Positions 47,052 through 55,159 are shown, counted from the stretch's first letter. The stretch: DNA of 64,000 nt from JALYOC01 sp036675345 (GCA_036675345.1 JAKFFE010000002.1:62001-126000); one strand, 5' to 3'. Notes: generated from the letters alone by a model not told the origin. Numbers and translations: made by a program.

Positions 47052-48446
47052 ATGAAGAACACTCTCCTCATCATCGACGACGACAAGACGGACTGCCGGC
47101 TGACCAAGGCGATCTTCAGCGCCCAGGGCATGGAGGTCACCGCGGTACACGACGGGCGGTCGGGGCTCGAGCGAGTCCGGAGTCATCCGCCGGATGTCCT
47201 CCTGCTCGACCTCCGCCTGCCTGGGATCGATGGCCTCGAGATCCTCGCGAAGGTGAAGGAGGAGATGCCCGGGTTGCCGGTGGTGATGATCAGTGGGCAC
47301 CGCGACATCAAGACCGCGGTGCGCGCCACGCAGCTCGGCGCCTTCGACTACCTGACGAAGCCATTCATCAACGACGAGCTGGTCATCGTCGTTCAGCGCG
47401 CTCTGCAGACCCGAGCGCTGAAGCTTGAGGTGGAAGATCTCCGGCGGCAGCTCGGCGCGGGCAGCGCGCTCGCGACCCAGATGGGGCCGAGTGCAGAGGT
47501 GAGGAACCTCATCGAGCAGGTGCGGGCCGTCGCCGATACCAACTACACGGTGCTGATCACCGGCGAGACCGGCAGCGGTAAGGAGCTCGTGGCTCAGGCC
47601 ATTCATCACGACAGCCAACGGCGCGCCAAGCCCCTTGTCGCCATCGATTGTGGAGCGATTCCCGAGCAGCTGCTGGAGTCCGAGCTGTTCGGTCACGAGA
47701 AGGGCGCGTTCACCGGCGCGGAGCGGCAGAAGCGAGGTCAATTTCAGCTCGCGCAAGGCGGCACCGTCTTCCTGGACGAGGTGGGGAACCTGCCGCTCAA
47801 TCTGCAGGCGAAGCTGTTGCGCGTGCTTGAGTCGAGGCAAGTCCAGGCGGTGGGGGCCAGTCGCTCAGCGGTGCTCGACGTTCGCTTTGTCGCGGCCACC
47901 AACGACGACCTGCAAGGACGCGTGACCTCCGGAATGTTCCGCGCCGACCTCTATTTCCGCCTGGCGCAGTACACGATTGCCTTGCCCGCCCTCCAAGACC
48001 GGCCGGCGGACATCCCGTTTCTCGCTCACCGATTCCTCGCCGAGGCGAGTGTCGAGCTGCGGCGCCCTGTTCAACAGATCGTGCCGAGCGCCATGGAGCT
48101 GCTGGCGGCCCACGAGTGGCCGGGCAACGTCCGGGAGCTGCGCAACGTCATCCGACAGTCGGTGCTGATGACCAAGGAGCTCATGATCAGCCGAGACGTC
48201 GTGCGCCCCCTGCTGGGCAAATCGGGCCCGGTCCAGGAAATCGTGCACTTTGCGTCCGCGGGCATGTCCCTGCGGGACGTCGCCGCGGAGGCGGCCGCGG
48301 CCGCGGAGCGTCGCGCCATCCTGGACGCTCTGCGCCTGGCGCGCGGCAACAAGAGCCGGGCGGCCCGCGCGCTCGATACCGACTACAAGACACTGCACCT
48401 GAAGATGAAGCGCTTTGCCATCCGCGCGCAGGACTTCGTGCCCTGA
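47052..48446 (+). CDS. sigma-54-dependent response regulator (NtrC family)
   Basis: The 464-residue protein has a receiver domain (about 4-118) with the acidic pocket DDD near residue 10, phosphoacceptor Asp53 in LLLDLRLPG and Lys103 in TKPF. The AAA+ domain (about 145-375) has Walker A GETGSGKE at 171-178, GAFTGA at 218-223 (the sigma-54-contacting loop, intact) and Walker B FLDEVG at 240-245. A Fis-type helix-turn-helix (about 425-464, GNKSRAARAL) ends the protein. No histidine kinase is adjacent, so its partner lies elsewhere. It is divergent from the DUF3494 gene, its likeliest target. It uses CTC for Leu more often than the neighbours, which prefer CTG, a possible sign of transfer. Confidence 0.93.
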   Translation: MKNTLLIIDDDKTDCRLTKAIFSAQGMEVTAVHDGRSGLERVRSHPPDVLLLDLRLPGIDGLEILAKVKEEMPGLPVVMISGHRDIKTAVRATQLGAFDYLTKPFINDELVIVVQRALQTRALKLEVEDLRRQLGAGSALATQMGPSAEVRNLIEQVRAVADTNYTVLITGETGSGKELVAQAIHHDSQRRAKPLVAIDCGAIPEQLLESELFGHEKGAFTGAERQKRGQFQLAQGGTVFLDEVGNLPLNLQAKLLRVLESRQVQAVGASRSAVLDVRFVAATNDDLQGRVTSGMFRADLYFRLAQYTIALPALQDRPADIPFLAHRFLAEASVELRRPVQQIVPSAMELLAAHEWPGNVRELRNVIRQSVLMTKELMISRDVVRPLLGKSGPVQEIVHFASAGMSLRDVAAEAAAAAERRAILDALRLARGNKSRAARALDTDYKTLHLKMKRFAIRAQDFVP

Positions 48447-48470
48447 CCTGCCGGTCGGCGCGGCGTGAGT

Positions 48471-48490
48471 CCCGGGTCTCGCGACCCGGG
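48471..48490. terminator. hairpin between convergent genes, possible bidirectional terminator
   Basis: CCCGGGTC and GACCCGGG form a perfect 8-base stem with a TCGC loop, midway between the stop codons of the convergent genes ending at 48446 and 48507. Neither side has a strong T-run, so termination may be partial. Confidence 0.55.
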
Positions 48491-48506
48491 GCATTCACCC
48501 GCTGGC

Positions 48507-49085
48507 TTACCCCTCCGCGTGCGGAATCCCGTCCGCGGTGATCACCAGGGTCTCCTGCGAGTAGGTGTACGTATTGGAGGAGGTGGTGACCGTCCCATCC
48601 AGGACCACCGAGACCGTCCCGCTGGTGTCGGAGAGCCGGGTGATGTCCACCGTCTGGGTCAGGTCCATGTCCACGAAGTCGGAGGTCTCCCCGGAGAAGG
48701 ACACCCGGCCGCGCATGGTCAGCGCGATCCCGGTGGTCTCGCCGCTGGTGACGTTCATCGCCAGGGTCATCGTCCCGCTCAGCGAGTTGGCCGAGTCGTA
48801 GTTGCAGTTGTTGTAGGCCAGCTCGTAGCCGATCGAGGCACCGTTCTCGCCGGCGATGGTGCTCAGCCCCACCGCCACCGTTCCGCCGTGCGGACAGTTC
48901 ACGGTGCTGCTCATCCCCACCAGCGGCTGCGCCAGGGCCCGGTACATCCCCTGGGCGGAGTTGGCGCCCCGGCTGGCCGCGAAGGCCGCCGCGGCCGCCG
49001 CCTCCTTGTTGTCCGCGATCCGGGCTCCGCCACCACAACCGGCCAGCACTCCGACACCGCACAGGACGAGAAGGGCTGCACGCAT
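48507..49085 (-). CDS. predicted lipoprotein of unknown function
   Basis: The 192-residue product has a signal sequence ending in the lipobox LAGC (Cys19) followed by Gly-Gly-Gly. Mature residues about 30-50 are Ala-rich; the rest is Thr/Ser/Gly-rich with alternating strand-like segments (GTMTLAMNVTSGETTGIALT, GTVSVVLDGTVTT), suggesting a beta-sandwich or barrel. Two Cys residues (in VNCPHGG and YNNCNY) could form a disulfide. GGAGGT is well spaced before the ATG at 49085. It stands alone on its strand, convergent with the response regulator and divergent from the dcw cluster. No family is recognised. Confidence 0.78.
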   Translation of the reverse strand: MRAALLVLCGVGVLAGCGGGARIADNKEAAAAAAFAASRGANSAQGMYRALAQPLVGMSSTVNCPHGGTVAVGLSTIAGENGASIGYELAYNNCNYDSANSLSGTMTLAMNVTSGETTGIALTMRGRVSFSGETSDFVDMDLTQTVDITRLSDTSGTVSVVLDGTVTTSSNTYTYSQETLVITADGIPHAEG

Positions 49086-49309
49086 GTGAACCTCCAGCGG
49101 CGCCCCGGTGGTCCTGTCGGGATCGACAAGAGGCCCGGCCTGCCTTCGGGGGCGCGCGGAGGAGGGTCGTAGCAAGCCCGGATCTCCAGCGTCAACGCGG
49201 CTTCCCCGCTTCCGATCCACCGTTTCCCACCGCCGGACCCCCATGTACTCCCCCTGGATCGACGTTCAGCGGATCGTCCAACCCCCTATTTTTCCGGCGT
49301 CCCGCTTTC

Positions 49310-49338
49310 TTGACCCTCCCCCTAACCGATCGTAATTT
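49310..49338 (+). promoter_or_regulatory. sigma-70-type promoter of the dcw cluster
   Basis: TTGACC (49310-49315) and TAATTT (49333-49338) are separated by exactly 17 bases. This is an unusually good match in such GC-rich DNA and is placed directly before the MraZ-type repeats. Confidence 0.7.
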
Positions 49339-49348
49339 CGGGCCGTTC

Positions 49349-49383
49349 GTGGCAAGAAGTGGTAAGAAGTGGCGGCCAGTGCC
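49349..49383 (+). promoter_or_regulatory. MraZ-type operator: GTGGN repeats at 10-bp period
   Basis: GTGGC (49349), GTGGT (49359) and GTGGC (49369) recur at exactly 10-base steps with AAGAA spacers, followed by a degenerate GTGCC (49379). MraZ is known to bind tandem short G-rich repeats with about 10-base spacing at the start of its own operon and to repress it. These lie just downstream of the -10 element, where bound MraZ would block transcription. Confidence 0.7.
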
Positions 49384-49415
49384 GACCTTCTCCCAAAGCG
49401 TGGATCGAGCCCAAC

Positions 49416-49868
49416 GTGTTTCGAGGTGTCTACGAGCACCAGATCGATGGGAAGGGGCGCACCAGCCTCCCGGCGAAGCTGCGCGAAACGCTGGTGGGGG
49501 CGTACGACGAGCGGCTCATCCTCACGACGGCGCTGGATCCCTGCCTGCACGCCTACCCGGTGCGCGAGTGGGAGCAGCTGGAGAACGCGCTGGCCAAGCG
49601 CAACCCGATGGAGCCGGGGGTCAAGCAGCTGATGCGGCTTTACGTGGCCTCCGCGCAGGAGGTCTCGATCGACAAGCTGGGCCGGGTGCTGATTCCCCCC
49701 CAGCTGCGCTCCCACGCCAGCCTGGAGAAGGACGTGATCTGGGCCGGGATGGTGAAGGTGATCGAGGTCTGGTCGAAGGACGGCTGGAAGCAGGCGCAGG
49801 AAGAGGCGAGGGCGGGGGCCGATTCGGCCGAGGTGATGCGCGTGCTGGGCGAGCTTCGTTCGCTGTGA
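49416..49868 (+). CDS. mraZ: transcriptional regulator MraZ
   Basis: The 150-residue protein contains two AbrB-like (SpoVT) domains. The first starts FRGVYEHQIDGKGRTSLPAK, the second AQEVSIDKLGRVLIPPQLRS; each carries the DxxGR...(L/I)P signature of MraZ. MraZ forms a ring-shaped multimer that binds repeats ahead of its operon and usually represses it. The GTG at 49416 is chosen because the conserved domain begins at its second residue; upstream in-frame codons add only unconserved sequence that overlaps the operator. It is the first gene of the dcw cluster, and the stop overlaps an ATG of the next gene's frame. Confidence 0.93.
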   Translation: MFRGVYEHQIDGKGRTSLPAKLRETLVGAYDERLILTTALDPCLHAYPVREWEQLENALAKRNPMEPGVKQLMRLYVASAQEVSIDKLGRVLIPPQLRSHASLEKDVIWAGMVKVIEVWSKDGWKQAQEEARAGADSAEVMRVLGELRSL

Positions 49869-49903
49869 TGACGACGATTTCAGAGGGGGAGGGGACCCTG
49901 ATG

Positions 49904-50272
49904 GACCCGCGGAAGAGGGCAAGGTCGGTACTGGCTCAGGGACGGATCGCTGTCCTCCGTCTGGAAGGGGAGCTGGGCTGCGCGGAGCTCGCGGACGTGG
50001 GGGCGGAGCTGTTCCGCCAGGTGGCCCGCGGACGGATCCGGATCGTGCTGGATCTGTCCGCGGTGCCGCACCTGGACTACCGCGGGGTGCGCCCGCTGAT
50101 GTCCCGCGCCGAGCTGCTGCAGCGCAACGGCGGGGACGTGAAGCTGGTCGGGCTCACCCCCTATCTGGAGCGGGTGCTGTACGCCGGTGGCGCGTACGAG
50201 GCCTTCCTGTCCTACCGCAGCGTGGAGGCGGCCCTGGCCGCCTTCGAGCTGCCCTTGTTGAGAGTGGCCTGA
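49904..50272 (+). CDS. STAS-domain protein (anti-anti-sigma-factor-like)
   Basis: The 122-residue product is essentially one STAS domain: the GRIAVLRLEGELGCAELADV beta-alpha start, IRIVLDLSAVPHLDYRGVRP, and KLVGLTPYLERVLYAGG. In SpoIIAA-like proteins the residue in the DxSxVxxxDxxG loop after Asp is a phosphorylatable Ser or Thr; here the corresponding HLDYRGV has Tyr-Arg, so classical kinase switching is doubtful. The ATG at 49904 has a strong GGAGGGG just upstream; an in-frame ATG at 49868, overlapping the mraZ stop, is the alternative. Position between mraZ and rsmH suggests a role in envelope or division control, which is inference. Confidence 0.82.
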   Translation, partial: DPRKRARSVLAQGRIAVLRLEGELGCAELADVGAELFRQVARGRIRIVLDLSAVPHLDYRGVRPLMSRAELLQRNGGDVKLVGLTPYLERVLYAGGAYEAFLSYRSVEAALAAFELPLLRVA

Positions 50273-50277
50273 GGCAA

Positions 50278-51192
50278 GTGGAGTTCCTCCATCAGACGGT
50301 CCTCCTCAAGGAGGCGGTGGAGGTCCTCAATCCGGGAGCGGGGAAGCTGATCGTGGACGGAACCCTGGGAGGCGGAGGTCACTCCGAGGCGCTGCTGGAG
50401 GCAGGCGCCCAGGTGATCGGCGTGGATCGCGACCCCCGCGCCCGCGCCGCCGCCACCCGCCGGCTGCAGCGCTTCGAGGGCCGGTTCCAGGCGGTGGCCG
50501 GGCGCTTCTCCGAGGTGGAATCTCTGCTGGCCGCTCTGGGGATCGGCGCGGTGGATGGGCTGCTGCTGGACCTGGGCGTCTCCTCGCCCCAGTTCGACGC
50601 CTCCGATCGCGGCTTCTCCTTCCAGCGCGAAGGCCCGCTGGACATGCGGATGGGCAACGAAGGCCCCACCGCGGCGGAGCTGATCGCCGAGACCGACGCC
50701 TCCGAGCTGAAGCGGATCCTCCAGGAGTACGGCGAGGAGCCGTTCGCCGGACCGATCGCCCGGGCCCTGAAGAAGGCGCTGCCCACCACCACCCTGCAGG
50801 CCGCGGAGGTGGTGTCCCAGGCGGTGCCCCGCGGGGCATGGCCGAAGCGGATCCACGTCGCCACCCGGACCTTCCAGGCGCTGCGGATCTGGGTCAACGA
50901 CGAGCTGGGCGAGGTGGACCGCTTCCTGGCCGACTTCCCCCGGCTGCTCCATCCCGGAGGCCGGGCGGCGATCATCTCCTTCCACTCCCTGGAGGATCGC
51001 CGGGTCAAGGACGCCTTCCGCGCGCTGGAGGGCAAGTGCAGCTGCCCTCCCGGGCTGCCGGTCTGCGTGTGCGGCGCCAAGGGCGCCTTCAAGGTGATCA
51101 CCAAGAAGGCGATCGCCCCCTCCGAAGAAGAGATTTCAGCCAACCCGCGATCGCGGAGCGCTCACCTGCGCGCGGTGGAGAAGATCCGATGA
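50278..51192 (+). CDS. rsmH: 16S rRNA (cytosine1402-N4)-methyltransferase RsmH
   Basis: The 304-residue protein is a full-length RsmH (MraW). FLHQTVLLKEAVEVL at the start, the SAM-binding loop DGTLGGGGHSEALLE, VIGVDRDPRA, and LLLDLGVSSPQFD with ADRGFSF-like SDRGFSFQREGPLDMRMG are hallmarks. It methylates N4 of C1402 in the ribosomal P-site decoding region. RsmH is conserved as the second or third gene of dcw clusters. It starts at a GTG 5 bases after the STAS gene and overlaps ftsL by 4 bases. Two Cys pairs near the C-terminus (CSCPPGLPVCVCG) are normal for the family. Confidence 0.95.
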   Translation: MEFLHQTVLLKEAVEVLNPGAGKLIVDGTLGGGGHSEALLEAGAQVIGVDRDPRARAAATRRLQRFEGRFQAVAGRFSEVESLLAALGIGAVDGLLLDLGVSSPQFDASDRGFSFQREGPLDMRMGNEGPTAAELIAETDASELKRILQEYGEEPFAGPIARALKKALPTTTLQAAEVVSQAVPRGAWPKRIHVATRTFQALRIWVNDELGEVDRFLADFPRLLHPGGRAAIISFHSLEDRRVKDAFRALEGKCSCPPGLPVCVCGAKGAFKVITKKAIAPSEEEISANPRSRSAHLRAVEKIR

Positions 51193-51575
51193 AGACCTCC
51201 CGGAAGTCCAAGGGCCGAGGCGCCACCAGCGCCAGTGTGGTGGCCGAGCTGTTGCCCTTCGTGGTGCTGGCGGTGGCCTTCGTGGGGGTGGGGGTGTTCC
51301 ACGTCACCGCCCGGGTGATGGTGGTGGAGGCCGGCTACCGGCTCTCCCGCCTGGAGACCGAGAACCGGGCGATGATCCGCGAGAACGACACCCTCAAGCT
51401 GGAGCTGGCCACCCTCAAGAGCCCGGCCCGGCTGGAGAAGCTGGCCCGCGAGCAGCTGGGGATGGCCCCGCCTCCTCCCGGCGCGGTGCTCTCGCCCTCC
51501 CGGGTCAAGGCCCGCACCCCGCCGCGCGAGCTGATGGCCAACACCCGCCGGCCGACGAGGCTTGAGACGCCGTGA
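51189..51575 (+). CDS. ftsL: cell division protein FtsL
   Basis: The 128-residue protein has a short basic cytoplasmic N-terminus, one membrane segment (about 20-42, ELLPFVVLAVAFVGVGVF) and an extracytoplasmic coiled coil with heptad Leu and Glu (YRLSRLETENRAMIRENDTL), followed by LAREQLGM, which is typical of FtsL. It recruits and activates the FtsW-FtsI synthase with FtsB and FtsQ. Sequence is poorly conserved in this family, so gene position between rsmH and ftsI supports the call. The C-terminal tail after the coiled coil (about 30 residues, Pro/Arg-rich) is longer than in E. coli FtsL. Starts and stops overlap on both sides. Confidence 0.9.
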   Translation: MKTSRKSKGRGATSASVVAELLPFVVLAVAFVGVGVFHVTARVMVVEAGYRLSRLETENRAMIRENDTLKLELATLKSPARLEKLAREQLGMAPPPPGAVLSPSRVKARTPPRELMANTRRPTRLETP

Positions 51576-53599
51576 AGGACTTCAAGGACACCGCGCAGCG
51601 CGATCCGTCCTCCTCGCGCTGGATGCGCCTGAGGGTGGCCCTGGTCGGGGTGGCCTTCGTGGCCGCGCTGGGCGGGGCGCTGGCGCGCGCGGTGTACCTG
51701 CAGATCTTCGACAGCCAGCGGATGCTGTCCATGGCCCAGGATCAGTACCTGCGCGAGGTGGAGATCCCCGCTCGCCGGGGGGACATCTTCGACCGCCGCG
51801 GCACCCCGCTGGCCCAGAGCGTGGAGGTGGACTCGATCTGGATCGATCCCTCCGAGCAGGAGGATCTGCCCCGCACCTCCAAGCTGCTGGCCAAGGCGCT
51901 GTCCCTGGACGGCAACGAGCTGCTCCGCCGCCTGGGCAAGGCCCGTCGCTTCGCCTGGATCAAGCGCAAGGTCCGCCCGGACGAGGTGGCCAAGGTCAAG
52001 GCGCTGAACCTGCGCGGGATCGGCTTTACCCGCGAGCCCCGCCGCTTCTATCCGCAGAAGGAACTGGCCGCCCACGTGCTGGGGATGGTGGGCACCGACG
52101 GGCACGGCCTGGACGGGCTGGAGCTTGCGTTCGAGGACGAGCTCTCCGGAGAGAAGGCCCAGCAGGCAGGCTACCGGGACGCCCGCGGTCGCAAGCTGCT
52201 GGTCGACGGCCTGGTGGACCCGCTGGGACAGCAGGGCGCCGCGATCACCCTCACCATCGACCGCCACCTGCAGTACCTGGCGGAGAAGGCGCTGGGGCAG
52301 GCGGTCACCGACGCCAAGGCGCTGGCCGGCAAGGTGGTGGTGCTGGATCCGAAGACGGGGGAGATCCTGGCACTGGCCAACCACCCCCGCTTCAATCCCA
52401 ACGCGCCCACCGCCAACGGGCGCGACTTCCTGCGCAACCGGGCCGCCCTGGACGCCTTTGAACCCGGCTCCACCACCAAGCCGATGGTGGTGGCCGCCGC
52501 CCTGGAGGCCGGGGCGATCAAGGCCACCGACATCTTCTTCTGCGAGAACGGCTCCTTCGACATCGGCCGCAACACCATCCACGACACCAAGCCCCACGGG
52601 TGGCTGGGGCCGGGGAAGATCCTCCAGGTCTCCTCGAACATCGGGATGACCAAGATCGCCACCCAGCTGGGCCGCGAGCGGCTGGTCGACTTCCATCAGC
52701 GCTTCGGCTTCGGAGAGAAGGTCGGCCTGGCCTTGCCTGGCGAAGGCCGGGGGTCGGTGCCCTTTCCGCGGGCGGACGTCTCCTTGGCTACCCAGTCGTT
52801 CGGTCAAGGGCTTTCCATGACCGCCGTCCAGCTGGCGGCCGCCTACGGCGCGCTGGCAAACGATGGCGTGCTGATGCGTCCCTTCCTGGTTTCGAAGGTG
52901 GTAGACCCCGACGCCGTCGTGCTCCTGGAGAACAAGCCAACCGAGGTGCGTCGGGTCGTTTCGGCCCGGATCGCCCGCCAAGTGGTGTCAATGCTGGAGG
53001 GCGTAGCCACGCCCGAAGGCACGGCCCCACGGGCACGCCTCGACGGGTACCCCGTGGCTGGCAAGACCGGAACTGCGCAGAAGGCAGATCCGGTCGCGCG
53101 GGGCTACTCGGACAAGCGGATCGCCTCCTTCGCCGGGATCGTCCCGGCGGACGATCCGCGGCTGGTGATCCTGGTGGTGATCGACGAGCCCAAGACTGAC
53201 GTCTATGGCGGGCTCGTCGCTGCGCCTGCCTTCCGTGAGATCGCGGAAGGGGCGATGACCTACCTGGGTGTTCCGCCTCGTGGACCGGTGAAGCAGCCGG
53301 TCGCCGCGGCGGAGGCTTCACGCACCGGGGGGGCGGCATCGGAGAGGGTGGGGCTGGACGCTGAAGTCGGGGCGGACGCCACCATCGCCGATGCGATCAC
53401 CGAGAAGTTCGAGCCGGGCGCGGTCGCTGTTCCGGACGTGCGCGGCAAGGTCGGACGCGACGCCATCTCGTTGCTCCTGGGTGCGGCATTGGAGCCGCGG
53501 CTCATGGGGAGTGGACGAGTGGTTTCGCAAACACCCGCGGCGGGGGCGCGGGTGCAGAAGGGCGCCAAGGTCACCATTCAGCTCGCGGCGAGGCCATGA
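51572..53599 (+). CDS. ftsI: septal peptidoglycan transpeptidase FtsI (PBP) with C-terminal PASTA domain
   Basis: The 675-residue class B penicillin-binding protein has one N-terminal membrane anchor (about 18-40), a pedestal domain with IPARRGDIFDRRGTPLA, and a transpeptidase domain with Ser300 in STTK (300-303), SSN at 354-356 and KTGT at 498-501, all intact. After residue about 540 comes a linker and one PASTA domain (about 610-673, AVPDVRGKVGRDAI...VVSQTPAAGARV). PASTA domains on PBPs are common in Gram-positives and unusual on Gram-negative FtsI. It crosslinks septal peptidoglycan with FtsW. Codon use relaxes clearly from about base 52,780 to the end of the gene. GTG start overlaps the ftsL stop. 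Confidence 0.95.
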   Translation: MKDFKDTAQRDPSSSRWMRLRVALVGVAFVAALGGALARAVYLQIFDSQRMLSMAQDQYLREVEIPARRGDIFDRRGTPLAQSVEVDSIWIDPSEQEDLPRTSKLLAKALSLDGNELLRRLGKARRFAWIKRKVRPDEVAKVKALNLRGIGFTREPRRFYPQKELAAHVLGMVGTDGHGLDGLELAFEDELSGEKAQQAGYRDARGRKLLVDGLVDPLGQQGAAITLTIDRHLQYLAEKALGQAVTDAKALAGKVVVLDPKTGEILALANHPRFNPNAPTANGRDFLRNRAALDAFEPGSTTKPMVVAAALEAGAIKATDIFFCENGSFDIGRNTIHDTKPHGWLGPGKILQVSSNIGMTKIATQLGRERLVDFHQRFGFGEKVGLALPGEGRGSVPFPRADVSLATQSFGQGLSMTAVQLAAAYGALANDGVLMRPFLVSKVVDPDAVVLLENKPTEVRRVVSARIARQVVSMLEGVATPEGTAPRARLDGYPVAGKTGTAQKADPVARGYSDKRIASFAGIVPADDPRLVILVVIDEPKTDVYGGLVAAPAFREIAEGAMTYLGVPPRGPVKQPVAAAEASRTGGAASERVGLDAEVGADATIADAITEKFEPGAVAVPDVRGKVGRDAISLLLGAALEPRLMGSGRVVSQTPAAGARVQKGAKVTIQLAARP

Positions 53600-53648
53600 G
53601 GCCGCAGTCCGCGAGGGACCAGCGCTTGCACAGGTCAGTGAGGGGTTC

Positions 53649-55148
53649 ATGAGGCTTTCAGAAGTGTTGGCCGGCACAGGCATCGAGATCTCTGGCGCAA
53701 ACGGTTCGGTGGACATCACCGGGCTCAGCCAGGATTCACGCACCGTGAAGAAGGGCGATCTGTTCTTCGCCGTTCCCGGAACGAAGCAGGACGGTTCGCA
53801 GTACGTGGGCGACGCGATCCGCGCCGGCGCCGCGGCAGTGGTGGGTGAAAAGCTGGGCAAGCTGTCCGTCCCCAGCTACTCCACCGACAGCGTGCGCAAG
53901 ACGTTGGCCCTCTGCGCGGCCAACTTCTACAAGCACCCGGCCCGTGACCTGGTGCTGCTGGGCGTCACCGGCACCAACGGCAAGACCACCACCACCCACC
54001 TGCTGGAGGCGATGTGCTCGGCGGGCGGCGGCAACACCGGTCTGCTGGGGACCATCCACTACAAGTTCGCCGGCAACGTCCACCCCGCCGCGCACACCAC
54101 CCCGGACGCGATCTCGCTGCACAAGCTCTTCCGGGAGATGGTGGACGCGGGCACCGACACCGTGATCATGGAGGTCTCCTCCCACGCGCTGATGCAGGAG
54201 CGGGTGCACGGGCTGACCTTCCGGGCGGTGGGCTTCACCAACCTGACCCGGGATCACCTCGACTACCACAAGGACCTGGAGGACTACTTCCAGGCCAAGC
54301 GGAAGCTGTTCTCCGAGCTGCTCTCGCCGGGCGGGGTGGGGGTGGTCAACGGCGACGACACCAACGCGGTGCGCCTGTACAGCGAGCTGCGGGGCCTGAA
54401 GCGGATGGCCTGGAAGTTCTCGCGTCTGGGCAACGGCGAGGTCTCCGCCGCCAACGTGGAGTACAGCCTCTCCGGCATCAAGGGCACCTTGAAGACCCCG
54501 GCCGGCGACATCCCGATCAAGTCCCAGCTGCTGGGCCCCCACAACCTGGAGAACATCCTGGCGGCGGCGGGGCTGGCGCTGGGCGCGGGCTTCTCCCGGC
54601 GCGATGTGCAGGACGGCATCGAGCGGGTCAAGGGCATCCCCGGACGGATGGAGCAGGTGGAGGCCAAGGGCCTGACCGCGGTGGTGGACTACGCGCACAC
54701 CGACGACGCGCTGAAGCGTTCGCTGGAGGCGGCCCGCACCCTGACCAAGGGCCGGGTGATCGTGGTCTTCGGCTGCGGCGGAGACCGGGACGTGGGCAAG
54801 CGCCCGCTGATGGGCCAGGTGGCCGCCGAGGGCGCGGACCTGACCGTCCTCACCTCCGACAACCCGCGCGGTGAGGATCCGGACGCGATCCTGGGCCAGA
54901 TCTCCCCCGGGGTGGAGAAGGGCGGAGCGCGGCGGATCTCCGCCGGCAAGGCCAAGGCGGGAGAGAACGGCTACCTGGTGGAGGCCGACCGTCGCGCGGC
55001 GATCGCCCTGGCCGTGTCCCTGGCCAAGCCGGGCGACCTGATCGTGATCGCCGGCAAGGGTCACGAGACCTACCAGGAGGCCGACGGCGAGCGGACTCCT
55101 TTCGATGACCGTGAAGAGGCGGCCAAGGCGCTGGGCGCCGCAGGCTGA
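53649..55148 (+). CDS. murE: UDP-MurNAc-tripeptide ligase MurE (meso-DAP-adding type)
   Basis: The 499-residue cytoplasmic ligase adds the third residue to UDP-MurNAc-Ala-Glu. The N-terminal domain has LSQDSRTVKKGDLFFA, the ATPase domain GVTGTNGKTTTTHLLE, then MEVSSHAL and FTNLTRDHLDYHKD, and the C-terminal domain VDYAHTDDALKRSL with TSDNPRGEDP. The DNPR motif marks specificity for meso-diaminopimelate, the usual Gram-negative residue. GAGGGG precedes the ATG at 53649. It lies 49 bases after ftsI, one of the larger gaps in the cluster. The first 60 codons share the relaxed codon use of the end of ftsI. Confidence 0.95.
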   Translation: MRLSEVLAGTGIEISGANGSVDITGLSQDSRTVKKGDLFFAVPGTKQDGSQYVGDAIRAGAAAVVGEKLGKLSVPSYSTDSVRKTLALCAANFYKHPARDLVLLGVTGTNGKTTTTHLLEAMCSAGGGNTGLLGTIHYKFAGNVHPAAHTTPDAISLHKLFREMVDAGTDTVIMEVSSHALMQERVHGLTFRAVGFTNLTRDHLDYHKDLEDYFQAKRKLFSELLSPGGVGVVNGDDTNAVRLYSELRGLKRMAWKFSRLGNGEVSAANVEYSLSGIKGTLKTPAGDIPIKSQLLGPHNLENILAAAGLALGAGFSRRDVQDGIERVKGIPGRMEQVEAKGLTAVVDYAHTDDALKRSLEAARTLTKGRVIVVFGCGGDRDVGKRPLMGQVAAEGADLTVLTSDNPRGEDPDAILGQISPGVEKGGARRISAGKAKAGENGYLVEADRRAAIALAVSLAKPGDLIVIAGKGHETYQEADGERTPFDDREEAAKALGAAG

Positions 55149-55159
55149 TCCAGGACCCC

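Larger units (their letters stand above)
49086..49415. other. divergent intergenic region before the dcw cluster
   Basis: These 330 bases separate the lipoprotein gene from mraZ. The right-hand 110 bases hold the mraZ promoter and repeats, listed separately. No gene is seen in 49086-49300; that part should contain the promoter of the lipoprotein gene, but no clear hexamers stand out. Confidence 0.5.
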
